Positions 15,373 to 23,020 are shown, counted from the first letter of the stretch. The stretch is DNA of 29,367 nt from Gaiellasilicea sp037721555 (GCA_037721555.1 JBBJOI010000035.1:1-29367); one strand, 5' to 3'. The notes: generated by a model from the letters alone, not told the origin. Numbers and translations are program-made.

Positions 15373-16257
15373 TTGGCCGCCACCTTCCCGCTCATCCCGC
15401 GTCGCCGGGTACTCGGGCTCGCGTTCGGCGGCCTGCACAGCGCGCGCCGCGGGCACGGCTCCGATGTGGCCGCCTCGCGGCCCTACCTGCCCGGGGACGA
15501 CGTCGGCAAGATCGACTGGCCGGCCTCCGCGCGGCTCTCGCTCGCACGCGGCACCGACGAGTTCATCGTGCGCGAGCACTTCGCCGAGGAGGCGCCGCGT
15601 GTCGTCGTCCTCTCCGACCGGCGCCCGTCAATGGCCCTCTTCGGCGAGGAGTGGCCGTGGCTGCACAAGCCGGCGGCGATCCGGCAGGCCGTGCGGCTGA
15701 TCGGCGACAGCGCCGTCGCCGCCCGCGGCCTGCTCGGCTACTTCGACGAGGGGGAGGCGACGCCGTTCTGGCATCCGCCGCGCAGCGAGGGCGAGCTCGG
15801 CCGCCTGAACCTCGAGCGGCCCTTCGGCGCGCCCCAGGACACCGTTGTGCGCGGACTACAGCACCTGATCGAGCAGCGCCGCGACCTGCCGGCCGGCACG
15901 TTCGTCTTCGTCCTCTCCGACTTCCTCGTCGAGCCCGATCGCGACGACTGGCTGTGGGCGCTCGAGCGGCGGTGGGAGATCGTGCCGGTCGTGATCCAGG
16001 ATCCGGTCTGGGAACAGGGCTTCCCCGACGTCGCCGGCGCCGTGATCCCGTTCGAGCAGGTCGGGCTCGTGCGGCTCTCGGCCGGCGACGTCGAGCGGCA
16101 CCGCGCTGAGAACGAGGAACGACGGTGGAACCTCCTCCACGAGCTGCGCGCGCTCGATCTCGACCCGGTGCTGATCTCCTCGCACGAGCCGCGTGACGTC
16201 CTCTTCTCCTTCCTCTCCTGGAGCGACGGGCGGATCTTTACGCGGGGGCGCGCGTGA
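15373..16257 (+). CDS. DUF58 domain protein
   Basis: A 294-residue DUF58 protein, the standard partner of MoxR ATPases. The signature RPYLPGDDVGKIDWPASARL spans about residues 36-55; a Rossmann-like VWA-type core follows, with VVVLSDRRPSMALF and TFVFVLSDFLVEP. Unlike many DUF58 proteins it has no obvious N-terminal membrane hairpin. TTG 15373 is chosen because it lies one base after the upstream stop in TAGCTTG, a layout also seen at 24262-24268; a TTG at 15325 is the alternative. It overlaps the next gene by a GTGA. Confidence 0.85.
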   Translation: MAATFPLIPRRRVLGLAFGGLHSARRGHGSDVAASRPYLPGDDVGKIDWPASARLSLARGTDEFIVREHFAEEAPRVVVLSDRRPSMALFGEEWPWLHKPAAIRQAVRLIGDSAVAARGLLGYFDEGEATPFWHPPRSEGELGRLNLERPFGAPQDTVVRGLQHLIEQRRDLPAGTFVFVLSDFLVEPDRDDWLWALERRWEIVPVVIQDPVWEQGFPDVAGAVIPFEQVGLVRLSAGDVERHRAENEERRWNLLHELRALDLDPVLISSHEPRDVLFSFLSWSDGRIFTRGRA

Positions 16258-17210
16258 GGCGGTTCCTCGCGGCCGCCGTTCTCCTGGTCCTCCTCGGCGG
16301 CGCGTGTGGCGGCGAGCGGGATCACGAGAATGGCCCGCCGCCGGGCCGCTTCCTCGCGACGAGCCGCTCGCTCGCGCCGACGGGGCATCTCTTCGCCGAG
16401 CCCGTCTCCGTGCGCATCGACGCCGTGCTCAACCGGAAGCGCCTCGATCCCGACCGGGTGCAGCTCCGGGTCTCCTTCCTGCCCTACCGGATCATCGACG
16501 GGATCTCCCGCACGCGGGAGGACTTCTCCAGGTTCACGCGCCTGACCTATCGCCTGCGCCTTCGCTGCCTCACGATCGCGTGCGTGCCGAGCCGGCTCCA
16601 GAGCGTCCTCGGCGCCCAGGAGGGGCGCGGCGAGCGGCGCACCTTCCGCTTCAAGCCGGCCAGACTCGTCTACGACGACCCGGAGACCGGGAAGATTCGG
16701 CACCTGCGCCGGATCTGGTGGCCGCCGCTCGACGCGATCTCGAGGCTGAGCGCGGTCGATCCGGTCGTCCAGAGCGGGGGCGGCTCGTTCAACCCGTCGG
16801 CGCCGGGTGGGGAGTTCTCGGCGACGCTCGCGCCGGTGCTCGAGCCCTCGTACCGGCTGCCCCCGCCGCTCCTCGGCGGCCTCCTGTTCACAGGAGCGGC
16901 GGCGCTACTGGCGCTCCCGGCCGGCCTCGCCGCTCAGGCCCTCCACCGGCGCCGGCGCGAGCAGGCGGGGGAGAAAGAGCCGGAGCTGTCGCCCCTCGAG
17001 CGGGCGTTGGCGTACCTCGAGTGGGCTCGCGACCACGGCACCGAGGAGGAGACGCGCGAGGCGCTCGAGGCGCTGGCGTTCGCGCTGGACGGCGGTGGCG
17101 GAAGCGACCGTGCCGAGGGAGTGCGCCGGCTCGCGTGGTCGCCCGAGGCGCCGCCGCCGGCCGCGATGGCAGAGGTCGTCCAATCGGTGAGGGAGCGCGA
17201 TGATGCTTAG
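16254..17210 (+). CDS. BatD-like lipoprotein with one transmembrane helix
   Basis: A 318-residue protein. It begins with a lipoprotein signal: hydrophobic core, then LLGGAC with Cys18 as the predicted lipidation site. A beta-rich region of about 180 residues follows, with SVRIDAVLNRKRLDPDRVQL near 52-71, then a transmembrane helix near 206-228 and a cytoplasmic helical tail. This resembles BatD/oxygen-tolerance proteins of MoxR operons in layout, not in an identifiable signature. GTG 16254 overlaps the DUF58 stop, so translation is coupled. It probably acts at the cell surface with the neighbouring VWA proteins. Confidence 0.7.
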   Translation: MRRFLAAAVLLVLLGGACGGERDHENGPPPGRFLATSRSLAPTGHLFAEPVSVRIDAVLNRKRLDPDRVQLRVSFLPYRIIDGISRTREDFSRFTRLTYRLRLRCLTIACVPSRLQSVLGAQEGRGERRTFRFKPARLVYDDPETGKIRHLRRIWWPPLDAISRLSAVDPVVQSGGGSFNPSAPGGEFSATLAPVLEPSYRLPPPLLGGLLFTGAAALLALPAGLAAQALHRRRREQAGEKEPELSPLERALAYLEWARDHGTEEETREALEALAFALDGGGGSDRAEGVRRLAWSPEAPPPAAMAEVVQSVRERDDA

Positions 17211-18021
17211 CGCCCGGCAATCGCTCCCGACAAGCGAGCCGGCGCGCTTCGGGCGCGCCGCGAGGCGCACCGCTGTTCTGCGCGCCGCGCTTGCCCTCGC
17301 CCTCCTCGCGGCGCTCGTGCTCGCGTTCCTCGTCGCCCGCGGCACGGATCCGCGCCACGCGCCGCTCGTCCCCTCCGGGACGACCGGGATGCTCGTGCTC
17401 GATCTCTCCGCGAGCGTCTACGAGGACGCGTTCGGCCAGACGATCCGCAAGCTGGTGCGGGCGGGGGAGGAGACGGGCCTCGTCGCCTTCTCCGACGCCG
17501 CCTACGAGCTGCTGCCGCCCGGCTCGCCGTCGCGTGAGCTGCTGCCCCTGCTGCGTTTCTTCCGGCCTGAGACGGCGAACATCACCGGAGCGCTCCCGGT
17601 CGACCCGTGGGAGGACTTCCGCGCCGGCACCAGGATCTCGGAAGGGCTGCGGGTCGCGCGCGAGGCGCTGGTGCGCGAGGGGGCCGCCTCGCGCGGCTCG
17701 ATCGTGCTCGTCAGCGACCTCGAGATCCTGCCGGACGAGGTCGTTCGGCTCAGCGAGCAGGCGGCCGAGCTGCGGCTGGCGGGGATCCGTTTGCGCATCG
17801 TCCCCCTCTTCCCGACGCCCGTAAAGTACGCGCGCATCGAGCAGATCGTGGGTGGCTCGGCCTTCCTGCGCGAGTCCTCTGCGGCCTCACCGGTGGCCGC
17901 TCCGGAAGGCAGGAGCCTCCGGTATGCCCTCCCGTGGGCGTTCGTGCTCCTCGGCCTGTTGCTCGTGCTTCTCCTCGCCGCCAACGAAGCCACCCTGACC
18001 CGCCTGGAGCTCCGTCGCTGA
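17200..18021 (+). CDS. VWA-domain membrane protein
   Basis: A 273-residue protein with an N-terminal transmembrane helix (about 25-46), a von Willebrand factor A domain and a C-terminal helix (about 243-262). The metal-ion-dependent adhesion site begins Asp68-Leu-Ser70-Ala-Ser72 (VLDLSASV), and SIVLVSDLEILPD supplies the later acidic position. This is the BatA/BatB type layout of MoxR operons. The start may be ATG 17200 or ATG 17203, both preceded by GAGGGAG and both overlapping the end of the upstream gene. The VWA domain faces the opposite side of the membrane from the termini. Confidence 0.85.
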   Translation: MMLSARQSLPTSEPARFGRAARRTAVLRAALALALLAALVLAFLVARGTDPRHAPLVPSGTTGMLVLDLSASVYEDAFGQTIRKLVRAGEETGLVAFSDAAYELLPPGSPSRELLPLLRFFRPETANITGALPVDPWEDFRAGTRISEGLRVAREALVREGAASRGSIVLVSDLEILPDEVVRLSEQAAELRLAGIRLRIVPLFPTPVKYARIEQIVGGSAFLRESSAASPVAAPEGRSLRYALPWAFVLLGLLLVLLLAANEATLTRLELRR

Positions 18022-18647
18022 TGCGCCGAGCTTGGATGCTGCGCGTCGCGGCTGTGCTCGCCGTCCCGGCCGCGCTCGCGCTGGCCCTGCTGGCGGTCGA
18101 CGTGCTCCGGGTTCCGCGGGAGCTCGCAGCCGACGACGTGCGCTTCCAGGCCGCGCCCCGTGTGCCGCGGAGCCTCTGGGACGACCTCGGCTTCCTCCCC
18201 GGCAATTCGGGAGCGCGGCTGCTGGGGATGCAGGACGACGTCGCCTCCCGCCGCACGACCGCGCTCTTCGCCCAGGTGCAGCCGGGGAAGGTGAACATCA
18301 ACTCGCCGGAGCGCGAGGCGCTGCGTGGTCGTGCACAGCTGGAGGTGGCGCTGCGAGCCCAGGAGGGAGGCGAGCCGCGGCGGCACGCGCGCCACCTGAA
18401 CCTCGTGGGCATCCTGACCCTCGGCCGCTTCAGCACCGACTCGGCCGAAGCCAGCCAGATCCTCGCGCGCGGCATCGGCGCCTTCCAGAACGCGATCGAG
18501 GTCGACCCGCAGAATGCAGACGCCAAGCGCAACCTCGAGCTCCTGCTCAGGCGCCCAGAGGCCGCGGTGCTGCCGCCCTCCGATCCGAGCCAGGGTGGAG
18601 CCCTGGGCCGCGTTTCCGGCCAGGGCCGCTCCGGCAGCGGCTACTGA
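18021..18647 (+). CDS. Membrane protein with a TPR-like segment
   Basis: A 208-residue protein with one N-terminal hydrophobic helix (residues 6-26) acting as anchor or uncleaved signal. The mature part is polar; near residue 155 AFQNAIEVDPQNADAKRNLE reads like one tetratricopeptide repeat, and the tail is Gly/Ser/Pro-rich. It sits where BatC or BatB/E-type TPR proteins occur in MoxR/VWA operons. ATG 18021 overlaps the previous stop by one base (TGATG), so re-initiation is likely. No enzymatic motif is seen. Confidence 0.75.
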   Translation: MRRAWMLRVAAVLAVPAALALALLAVDVLRVPRELAADDVRFQAAPRVPRSLWDDLGFLPGNSGARLLGMQDDVASRRTTALFAQVQPGKVNINSPEREALRGRAQLEVALRAQEGGEPRRHARHLNLVGILTLGRFSTDSAEASQILARGIGAFQNAIEVDPQNADAKRNLELLLRRPEAAVLPPSDPSQGGALGRVSGQGRSGSGY

Positions 18648-18649
18648 CG

Positions 18650-19612
18650 GTGGACGTCGGCTTCCTGACGCCACTCGGTGCGGTCTTCGCGCTCACGGCG
18701 CTCGTGCCGCTGGGGATCTTCGTTCTCCGCGCGCGACGTACCCGCAGAATCCGGAGGACACTCGGCCTCGGGGAGCCCGGGCTCGCGATGCACGTTCCGC
18801 TCCTGGCCGCGCTGGCGGCCGTGCCCGCGCTGCTGGCGCTCGCGGCGATGCAGCCGGTGATCGAGACGACACAGACCGTTCGGGAGCGGACGGACGCCGA
18901 GGCGTTCGTCGTCGTCGACGCGTCGCGCTCGATGCTGGCCGCGGCGGGAGCCGGCGAGCCGACTCGCCTCGAGCGGGCGCAGCTCGCGGCGACGCGGCTG
19001 CGCGCGAGCGTCCCGGAGGTGCCGACCGGCCTGCTCTCGATGACGGACCGCGTGCTCCCACACCTCTTTCCGACGACCGACGACAACGTCTTCGAAGCCA
19101 CCTTGCGCACGTCGATCGGGATCGAGCGGCCGCCGCCGGCGCTCTTCTTCTCGACCCGCGCGACCTCGCTCGACGCGCTCGAGGCGATCCCGCAGCGGAA
19201 GTTCTTCTCCCCACCAGCGCGCAAGCGACTGCTGATCGTGCTCACCGACGGCGAGTCGCGGCCGCTCGACGAGGACCTCCGAGCCGCCTTCTCGAGGCGC
19301 TCGCGGATCGAGACGCTCTTCGTCCGGCTTTGGGCTCCGGACGAGCGGATCTACGAGACCGGCGTGGCCGAGCGCGGCTACCGGCCCGACCGGGCGAGCG
19401 GGTCGGCACTCGCCACCGTGGCGTCCCAGATCGGAGGGCGCGTCTTCGACGAGGCGCAGCTCGACGCCGCGGAAGCCGCCGCCGTCTCGGCGCTCGGCAG
19501 CGGCGCCACGCGGGAGCGCGTGATCGAAGGCGACCGCCGCGCGCTGATGCCGTACGCGACGCTCGCGGTGCTGGTGCCGCTCGGGTTTATCCTCGTGAGG
19601 AGGAACCTGTGA
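18650..19612 (+). CDS. VWA-domain membrane protein (BatA/BatB-like)
   Basis: A 320-residue protein. Two hydrophobic helices near residues 6-27 and 48-68 precede a VWA domain with Asp90-Ala-Ser92-Arg-Ser94 (VVVDASRSM) and LLIVLTDGES near 194-203; a final helix lies near 298-316. This is the classic BatA/BatB plan: cytoplasmic membrane, VWA domain exposed to one side, complex with the other VWA protein and handled by MoxR. GTG 18650 lies two bases after the preceding stop. It belongs to the second VWA gene type of the operon, and its stop overlaps the next GTG in GTGA. Confidence 0.88.
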   Translation: MDVGFLTPLGAVFALTALVPLGIFVLRARRTRRIRRTLGLGEPGLAMHVPLLAALAAVPALLALAAMQPVIETTQTVRERTDAEAFVVVDASRSMLAAAGAGEPTRLERAQLAATRLRASVPEVPTGLLSMTDRVLPHLFPTTDDNVFEATLRTSIGIERPPPALFFSTRATSLDALEAIPQRKFFSPPARKRLLIVLTDGESRPLDEDLRAAFSRRSRIETLFVRLWAPDERIYETGVAERGYRPDRASGSALATVASQIGGRVFDEAQLDAAEAAAVSALGSGATRERVIEGDRRALMPYATLAVLVPLGFILVRRNL

Positions 19613-20255
19613 AAGCGCTTGTCGTTGTTCTCGCTTCGGGGCTCGCGAGCTGGTTGCTCGTCGGCGGCGTCGGGTGGAGTGACGCGGGTGCGCACGCGTC
19701 GCTGCGACGCGCATCGACCGAACCTACGCGTGCACGGTCTTGCCCGAGTACGACGACGTGCGGGTCATCAACTTCGGCATCGGGCCGCGCCGAGCGTTGT
19801 CCAATGGGTATACGGAACCCGGCAGGGTGGGCGTCTCGACCGAGGCGGCCGGCGAGCTCAACACGAACCTCGTCTCGATCTCGACCGGGCCGACCCCGGG
19901 GCAGCGCCCGACCAGCGGGTCGATCGTCGTCACGAGGAAGTGGTGCACCGAGATCAAGGACGTCCAGATCCCGCTCACTCCTGCGGGATTGCCGAGGCCG
20001 CCCGATCGCTACGAGAAGTACGTCGAGTGCCGGGTCTCGCGTCGAGTCCTCGTTCGCCTCCGCGCGACGCTCGATCGTCGACCGCGGTTTGCCGGCGACG
20101 GCCGTGGCAACCTCGTCGCGCGAACGAACATCACCGAGGCGCAACTGGCCGTGCACTCCTTTCCTGGGAAGGGTGCGGCTCGGAAGCCGGTTGTGCTCGG
20201 CGTTTTCAGCAAGTCTGGCGAGATCACGGTCTGGCTCTCGCCGAGGTGTGAGTGA
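19609..20255 (+). pseudogene. Secreted four-cysteine (DRTYAC) protein, frameshifted
   Basis: The signal peptide (VKALVVVLASGLASWLLVGG, from GTG 19609) lies in one frame and the mature domain in another, starting TRIDRTYACTVLPEYDDVRV at about 19707. One missing base near 19700-19710 would restore a protein of about 215 residues. The mature part matches the intact paralogue at 20335-20985 in order and motifs: DRTYAC, TRKWC, IPLTPAGLP, RYEKYVEC, RRVLVRLRA and a final cysteine. It is the last gene of the MoxR/VWA run and converges on that paralogue, with a hairpin between them. Confidence 0.7.
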
Positions 20256-20296
20256 GTTCGAGAGACTCGGCCTCGCCGGCACGTCCAATATCGGTT

Positions 20297-20326
20297 CAGG
20301 TGGGCCCGCGAGTCCGGGCCCACCTG
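20297..20326. terminator. Bidirectional hairpin terminator
   Basis: CAGGTGGGCCC and GGGCCCACCTG form a perfect 11-bp stem around an 8-nt loop. It lies between two convergent genes ending at 20255 and 20335, so it can end both transcripts. There is only a weak T-rich stretch after it on the plus strand. Confidence 0.75.
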
Positions 20327-20334
20327 TAGTTGTG

Positions 20335-20985
20335 TCACTCGCACTGAGGCGCGTAGTAGAGCTTGGTCTCGCCGGTTTTACCGATGACGCCGAAGGCTAA
20401 CGGTTTGCGTCGCGCCGGTCTGTCAGGAAGGGTACGTACGGCAAACTGCGCCTCCAGAACGTCTGCCCTCGCGGAACTTACTCCGTCCCCTACATCTAGC
20501 AAGTTAGCCCGACGTCGAAGGGTTGCCCGCACCCGGACGAGGATGCGCCGGGGCACCAAACACTCAACTGTCTTCTCATACCGGACGGCGGGTCCTGGTA
20601 GCCCCTTTGCTGAGAGCGGTATCGAGCTACGCTCGAGCCAGGTGCAGCGCCTGGTCTTCACCGCGACTTCTCCGGTTGAGCGGCCACCCAAAGGGCCGCC
20701 TGCAAGGGCGAGAAGAATACTGTTCCCTTCTCCGGTGATACGCGTGTTGACGCCGCCGGCTGCCGGCCTGCCGGGCGCTCCTTGAACAGTAGAATCCCGC
20801 TTCGGGCCGACTCCGACTTCAATCGCCCGGACGTTGTCATAGATAGGGTCAATCGCACAAGCGAAGGTTCGGTCGAAAAGAGTGGCAATGCCCAGGGGTT
20901 CCGATAGAGCGGTACTGGTGCCTGTTGCAAAGACAATGCAACTGCTAATTAAGCCCACCACGACCAGCCCCCGAAGTGTCAGCAT
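20335..20985 (-). CDS. Secreted four-cysteine (DRTFAC) domain protein
   Basis: An intact 216-residue protein with a signal peptide (LRGLVVVGLISSCIVFATG) and the four-cysteine domain: Cys43 in FDRTFAC, Cys114 in TRRC, Cys142 in RYEKTVEC and Cys215 at the C-terminus, with IPLSAKGLPGPAVRYEK and PRRILVRVRATLRR between. It is the closest relative in the window of the frameshifted gene at 19609. Local GC is clearly lower than in the flanking metabolic genes. Its ATG overlaps the end of a cysteine-rich ORF by 7 bp, implying coupled translation. Function unknown. Confidence 0.8.
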   Translation of the reverse strand: MLTLRGLVVVGLISSCIVFATGTSTALSEPLGIATLFDRTFACAIDPIYDNVRAIEVGVGPKRDSTVQGAPGRPAAGGVNTRITGEGNSILLALAGGPLGGRSTGEVAVKTRRCTWLERSSIPLSAKGLPGPAVRYEKTVECLVPRRILVRVRATLRRRANLLDVGDGVSSARADVLEAQFAVRTLPDRPARRKPLAFGVIGKTGETKLYYAPQCE

Positions 20986-21131
20986 GGACCGTTGTAACAG
21001 TTGACCTGGGCGTTAATGGGTTTACAAATACAATAGTTGCCTTCGGGGCAGCGGCAGTAGTAGTACTCCCGGCCACTGCCGCAAGCTGGCTCGCCACTGC
21101 AGGGGTTAGGGCTCTGATCACTCACTCTCAT
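20979..21131 (-). CDS. Cysteine-rich 50-residue peptide, undescribed
   Basis: A 50-residue ORF from ATG 21131 to TGA 20979. It has eight cysteines at 11, 17, 26, 28, 34, 36, 45 and 50, giving the spacing C-x5-C-x8-C-x-C-x5-C-x-C-x8-C-x4-C, with YYYCRCPEGNYCICKP at the centre. The near-symmetric pattern and the CxC pairs recall EGF-like, knottin or metal-binding folds. Chance ORFs in this genome are Ala/Arg/Pro-rich, so this composition is notable. No signal peptide is seen, and only a weak AAGGG lies upstream. The stop lies inside the start of the secreted four-cysteine gene, suggesting coupling. It could be a metal-binding protein, a toxin-like peptide or a partner of that protein. Confidence 0.55.
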   Translation of the reverse strand: MRVSDQSPNPCSGEPACGSGREYYYCRCPEGNYCICKPINAQVNCYNGPC

Positions 21132-21232
21132 CCATCAGTCCGCCCTTCTGAACTGCATTGGAAGCTTGTTCCAAGGTAGCACTCTGTCGCGCGGTGATCA
21201 ACAAAAGTGATGGCGAGTCCGCCGACCGCTGG

Positions 21233-21238
21233 CAGGAT
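21233..21238 (+). promoter_or_regulatory. Weak -10-like box CAGGAT
   Basis: CAGGAT, a 6-nt spacer, then ATG 21245. The first T of the usual box is replaced by C. Confidence 0.3.
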
Positions 21239-21244
21239 GCCGCA

Positions 21245-22057
21245 ATGCGCCTCTGCATGTTCACCCCGCTCGACCGCGAGCTCGAGCGCGGCTGGCCCGG
21301 CCGGATCGAGGGCGACCGCGTGATCCAGCTCGCGGCGCAGACGCTGCAGTCGTTCTTCACCGGCGGCTCGCAGGCGCGCGAGCACGACGAGTACCGGCTG
21401 GACGAGGTGCGGCTGCTCGCGCCGGTGCTCGAGCCGCCGTCGGTTCGCGACTTCTACGCCTTCGAGCAGCACGTGGCGACGGCGCGCGCGTCGCGCGGGC
21501 TCGAGATGCCGTCCGCGTGGTACGAGCAGCCGGTCTTCTACTTCTCGAACGCGGCCGCGATCCTCGGGCCGGATCAGCGCGTGCTCTACCCGGAAGGAAC
21601 GGAGGAGCTCGACTACGAGCTCGAGCTCGCGGCGATCGTCGGCGCCGACGGCGCGATCGGCGGCTTCACGATCATGAACGACTGGTCGGCGCGCGATCTC
21701 CAGCGGGCGGAGATGACGGTCGGGCTCGGGCCTGCGAAGGGGAAGGATTTCGCAACCTCGCTCGGGCCGGTTCTCGTCACCCCCGACGAGTTTCCCGGCG
21801 ACGACGCCGAGATGGTCGCGCGCGTGAACGGGGAGGAGCGATCTCGCGGCAACCTGCGCGACCTCTACTTCTCGTGGGAGCGGATCCGCGACCACGCGGC
21901 GCGGAACACGGTGCTGCGCCCGGGCGACGTTCTCGGCTCCGGAACCGTGGGAACGGGCTGCATCCTGGAGCTTGGCGATGGCCGTTGGCTGCAGCGCGGC
22001 GACGTGGTCGAGCTCGAGGTGGAGGGGATCGGCGTCCTGCGCAACACGGTCGCTTGA
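21245..22057 (+). CDS. Fumarylacetoacetate hydrolase family protein
   Basis: A 270-residue cytoplasmic hydrolase of the FAH family. With homogentisate dioxygenase nearby it is probably the fumarylacetoacetase that ends tyrosine degradation, producing fumarate and acetoacetate. The metal-binding residues are visible: Glu125 and Glu127 in YELELAAIVG, and Asp146 in FTIMNDWSARDLQ, the family signature. Other members of the family act on acylpyruvates or other beta-diketo acids, so the substrate comes from context. ATG 21245 fits the usual N-terminus; upstream in-frame codons would lengthen it into non-homologous sequence. A long minus-strand ORF through this gene is a GC shadow. Confidence 0.88.
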   Translation: MRLCMFTPLDRELERGWPGRIEGDRVIQLAAQTLQSFFTGGSQAREHDEYRLDEVRLLAPVLEPPSVRDFYAFEQHVATARASRGLEMPSAWYEQPVFYFSNAAAILGPDQRVLYPEGTEELDYELELAAIVGADGAIGGFTIMNDWSARDLQRAEMTVGLGPAKGKDFATSLGPVLVTPDEFPGDDAEMVARVNGEERSRGNLRDLYFSWERIRDHAARNTVLRPGDVLGSGTVGTGCILELGDGRWLQRGDVVELEVEGIGVLRNTVA

Positions 22058-22090
22058 CTCTTCCCCAGGGCAGGCTGCAGGCTTCGGGCG

Positions 22091-22162
22091 ATGGAGAACC
22101 TGATCTCGATCGGCCAGTTCGCGGCGGCCACCTGGCTCTCGTTGAAGGCGCTTCGGCTCTAG
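22091..22162 (+). pseudogene. MerR-family regulator, N-terminal remnant
   Basis: From ATG 22091 the reading is MENLISIGQFAAATWLSLKA then LRL and TAG. This is the opening of the MerR helix-turn-helix domain (ISIGxFAxxTxLSxKALRLYDE), interrupted exactly where the Tyr-Asp should follow. No downstream frame continues the domain. I read it as a regulator lost by truncation. A CAGGCT box 7 nt upstream may be the old promoter. Its TAG shares the CTAG at 22159-22162 with the end of the opposite-strand pseudogene. Confidence 0.6.
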
Positions 22163-22715
22163 CCACGACGCAGCGTGAGCGCCGCCCCGGCGAGGGGCGG
22201 CGTGAGCGCTGACGAGCAGCAGCTGCCACGAGGGCGGCGACCCGGGCACGAGCTCGGCGCGGCGGAAGGCGTGAAGAGCGAGCAGGAGAACGGTCGCGGC
22301 AAGCGCCGCGCAGGCCGCCAGCGCGTCGCTGCGACGGCCGCGCAGGAGCGTCGCGAGCACCAGTGCGATTGCAATGAGGATGCCCGACGTCGCAAGCGTG
22401 AAGATCGTCTCCAGGTTGGCGGGCGCAGCCCCCTCCGGCCAGGGCGCGGGCGGGATGTGCCGCTCGAGCCCTTGCACGGCCCCGTACACGAAGACGATGC
22501 CACCCAGGACGGCGAGTGCGGCGGCGCGGACGAGGGGTGGGCCCGAGTTCGTTGAAGCGCCCGGCGACCTCTGCTGCCGTTCCGAAGCGAGCGACCGCCT
22601 CCTCGTCGCCGCCGGCGTCCGTCAGATGCGCCTCGACCTCGGCCAGGATCCTGCGCCGGCGCAGCGGCCCAACGCGCAGGTGCTGCGACAGCTCGGCGAG
22701 ATAGGCCTCGGTCAC
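22159..22715 (-). pseudogene. HAAS-domain (DUF1700-like) membrane protein, frameshifted
   Basis: PadR genes are often followed by a membrane protein with an N-terminal HAAS domain. Here TEAYLAELSQHLRVGPLRRR and AEVEAHLTDAGGDEEAVARF give that domain from GTG 22715, reading to GRFNELG. The membrane part continues only in another frame (PLVRAAALAVLGGIVFVYGA, then three further hydrophobic segments), requiring one surplus base in the GGG at about 22543-22545. Near 22210 a second shift would be needed to reach ALTPPLAGAALTLRRG and the stop at 22159; otherwise the frame runs on antisense through the FAH gene. Its start overlaps the padR stop (GTGA). Confidence 0.6.
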
Positions 22716-23020
22716 GCGACGACCGCTTCCACGGCGCCGACGAAGGTGCGCCAGTCGTCGCGCCGGCGGGCGAGCTCACGGCGACCGCTACGCGTCAGCG
22801 AGTAGACGCGCCGCCGCCGCCCTGACTCGGCCGACCAGCGGCTGTTGACGAGGCCGCCTGCCTCGAGCCGGTGCAGCGCCGGGTAGATCGTCCCCTCAGG
22901 GAGCTCGAAGCCGCCGCGCCGCCGGAGCTCCTCGATTGCGGCGTAGCCATGGAGCGACGAGTCGGCGAGCACCGAGAGCAGCAGCAGATCGAGATGGCCC
23001 TTCAGAAGTTCCGCTCTCAT
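22712..23020 (-). CDS. PadR-family transcriptional regulator
   Basis: A 102-residue PadR winged-helix repressor. LLKGHLDLLLLSVLADSSLHGYAAIEEL is the usual N-terminal helix pair, and LPEGTIYPALHRLEAGGLVN the recognition helix and start of the wing; the C-terminal arginine-rich helix would dimerise. ATG 23020 is selected because a consensus promoter ends 8 nt upstream; TTG 23029 is the longer alternative. It is divergent from hgd and shares with it a 27-bp palindrome, so autoregulation and control of homogentisate degradation are likely. The membrane protein usually encoded with PadR is broken here. Confidence 0.9.
   Translation of the reverse strand: MRAELLKGHLDLLLLSVLADSSLHGYAAIEELRRRGGFELPEGTIYPALHRLEAGGLVNSRWSAESGRRRRVYSLTRSGRRELARRRDDWRTFVGAVEAVVA

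Noticed and set aside
21110..21244. A signal peptide for the cysteine-rich peptide in another upstream frame
   Set aside because: The candidate stretch in the neighbouring frame is not convincingly a signal peptide and would need an unsupported frameshift.
21128..22158. Long minus-strand ORF through the FAH gene
   Set aside because: It is a high-GC shadow of an intact, motif-bearing gene; only the part beyond 22159 carries membrane-protein sequence.
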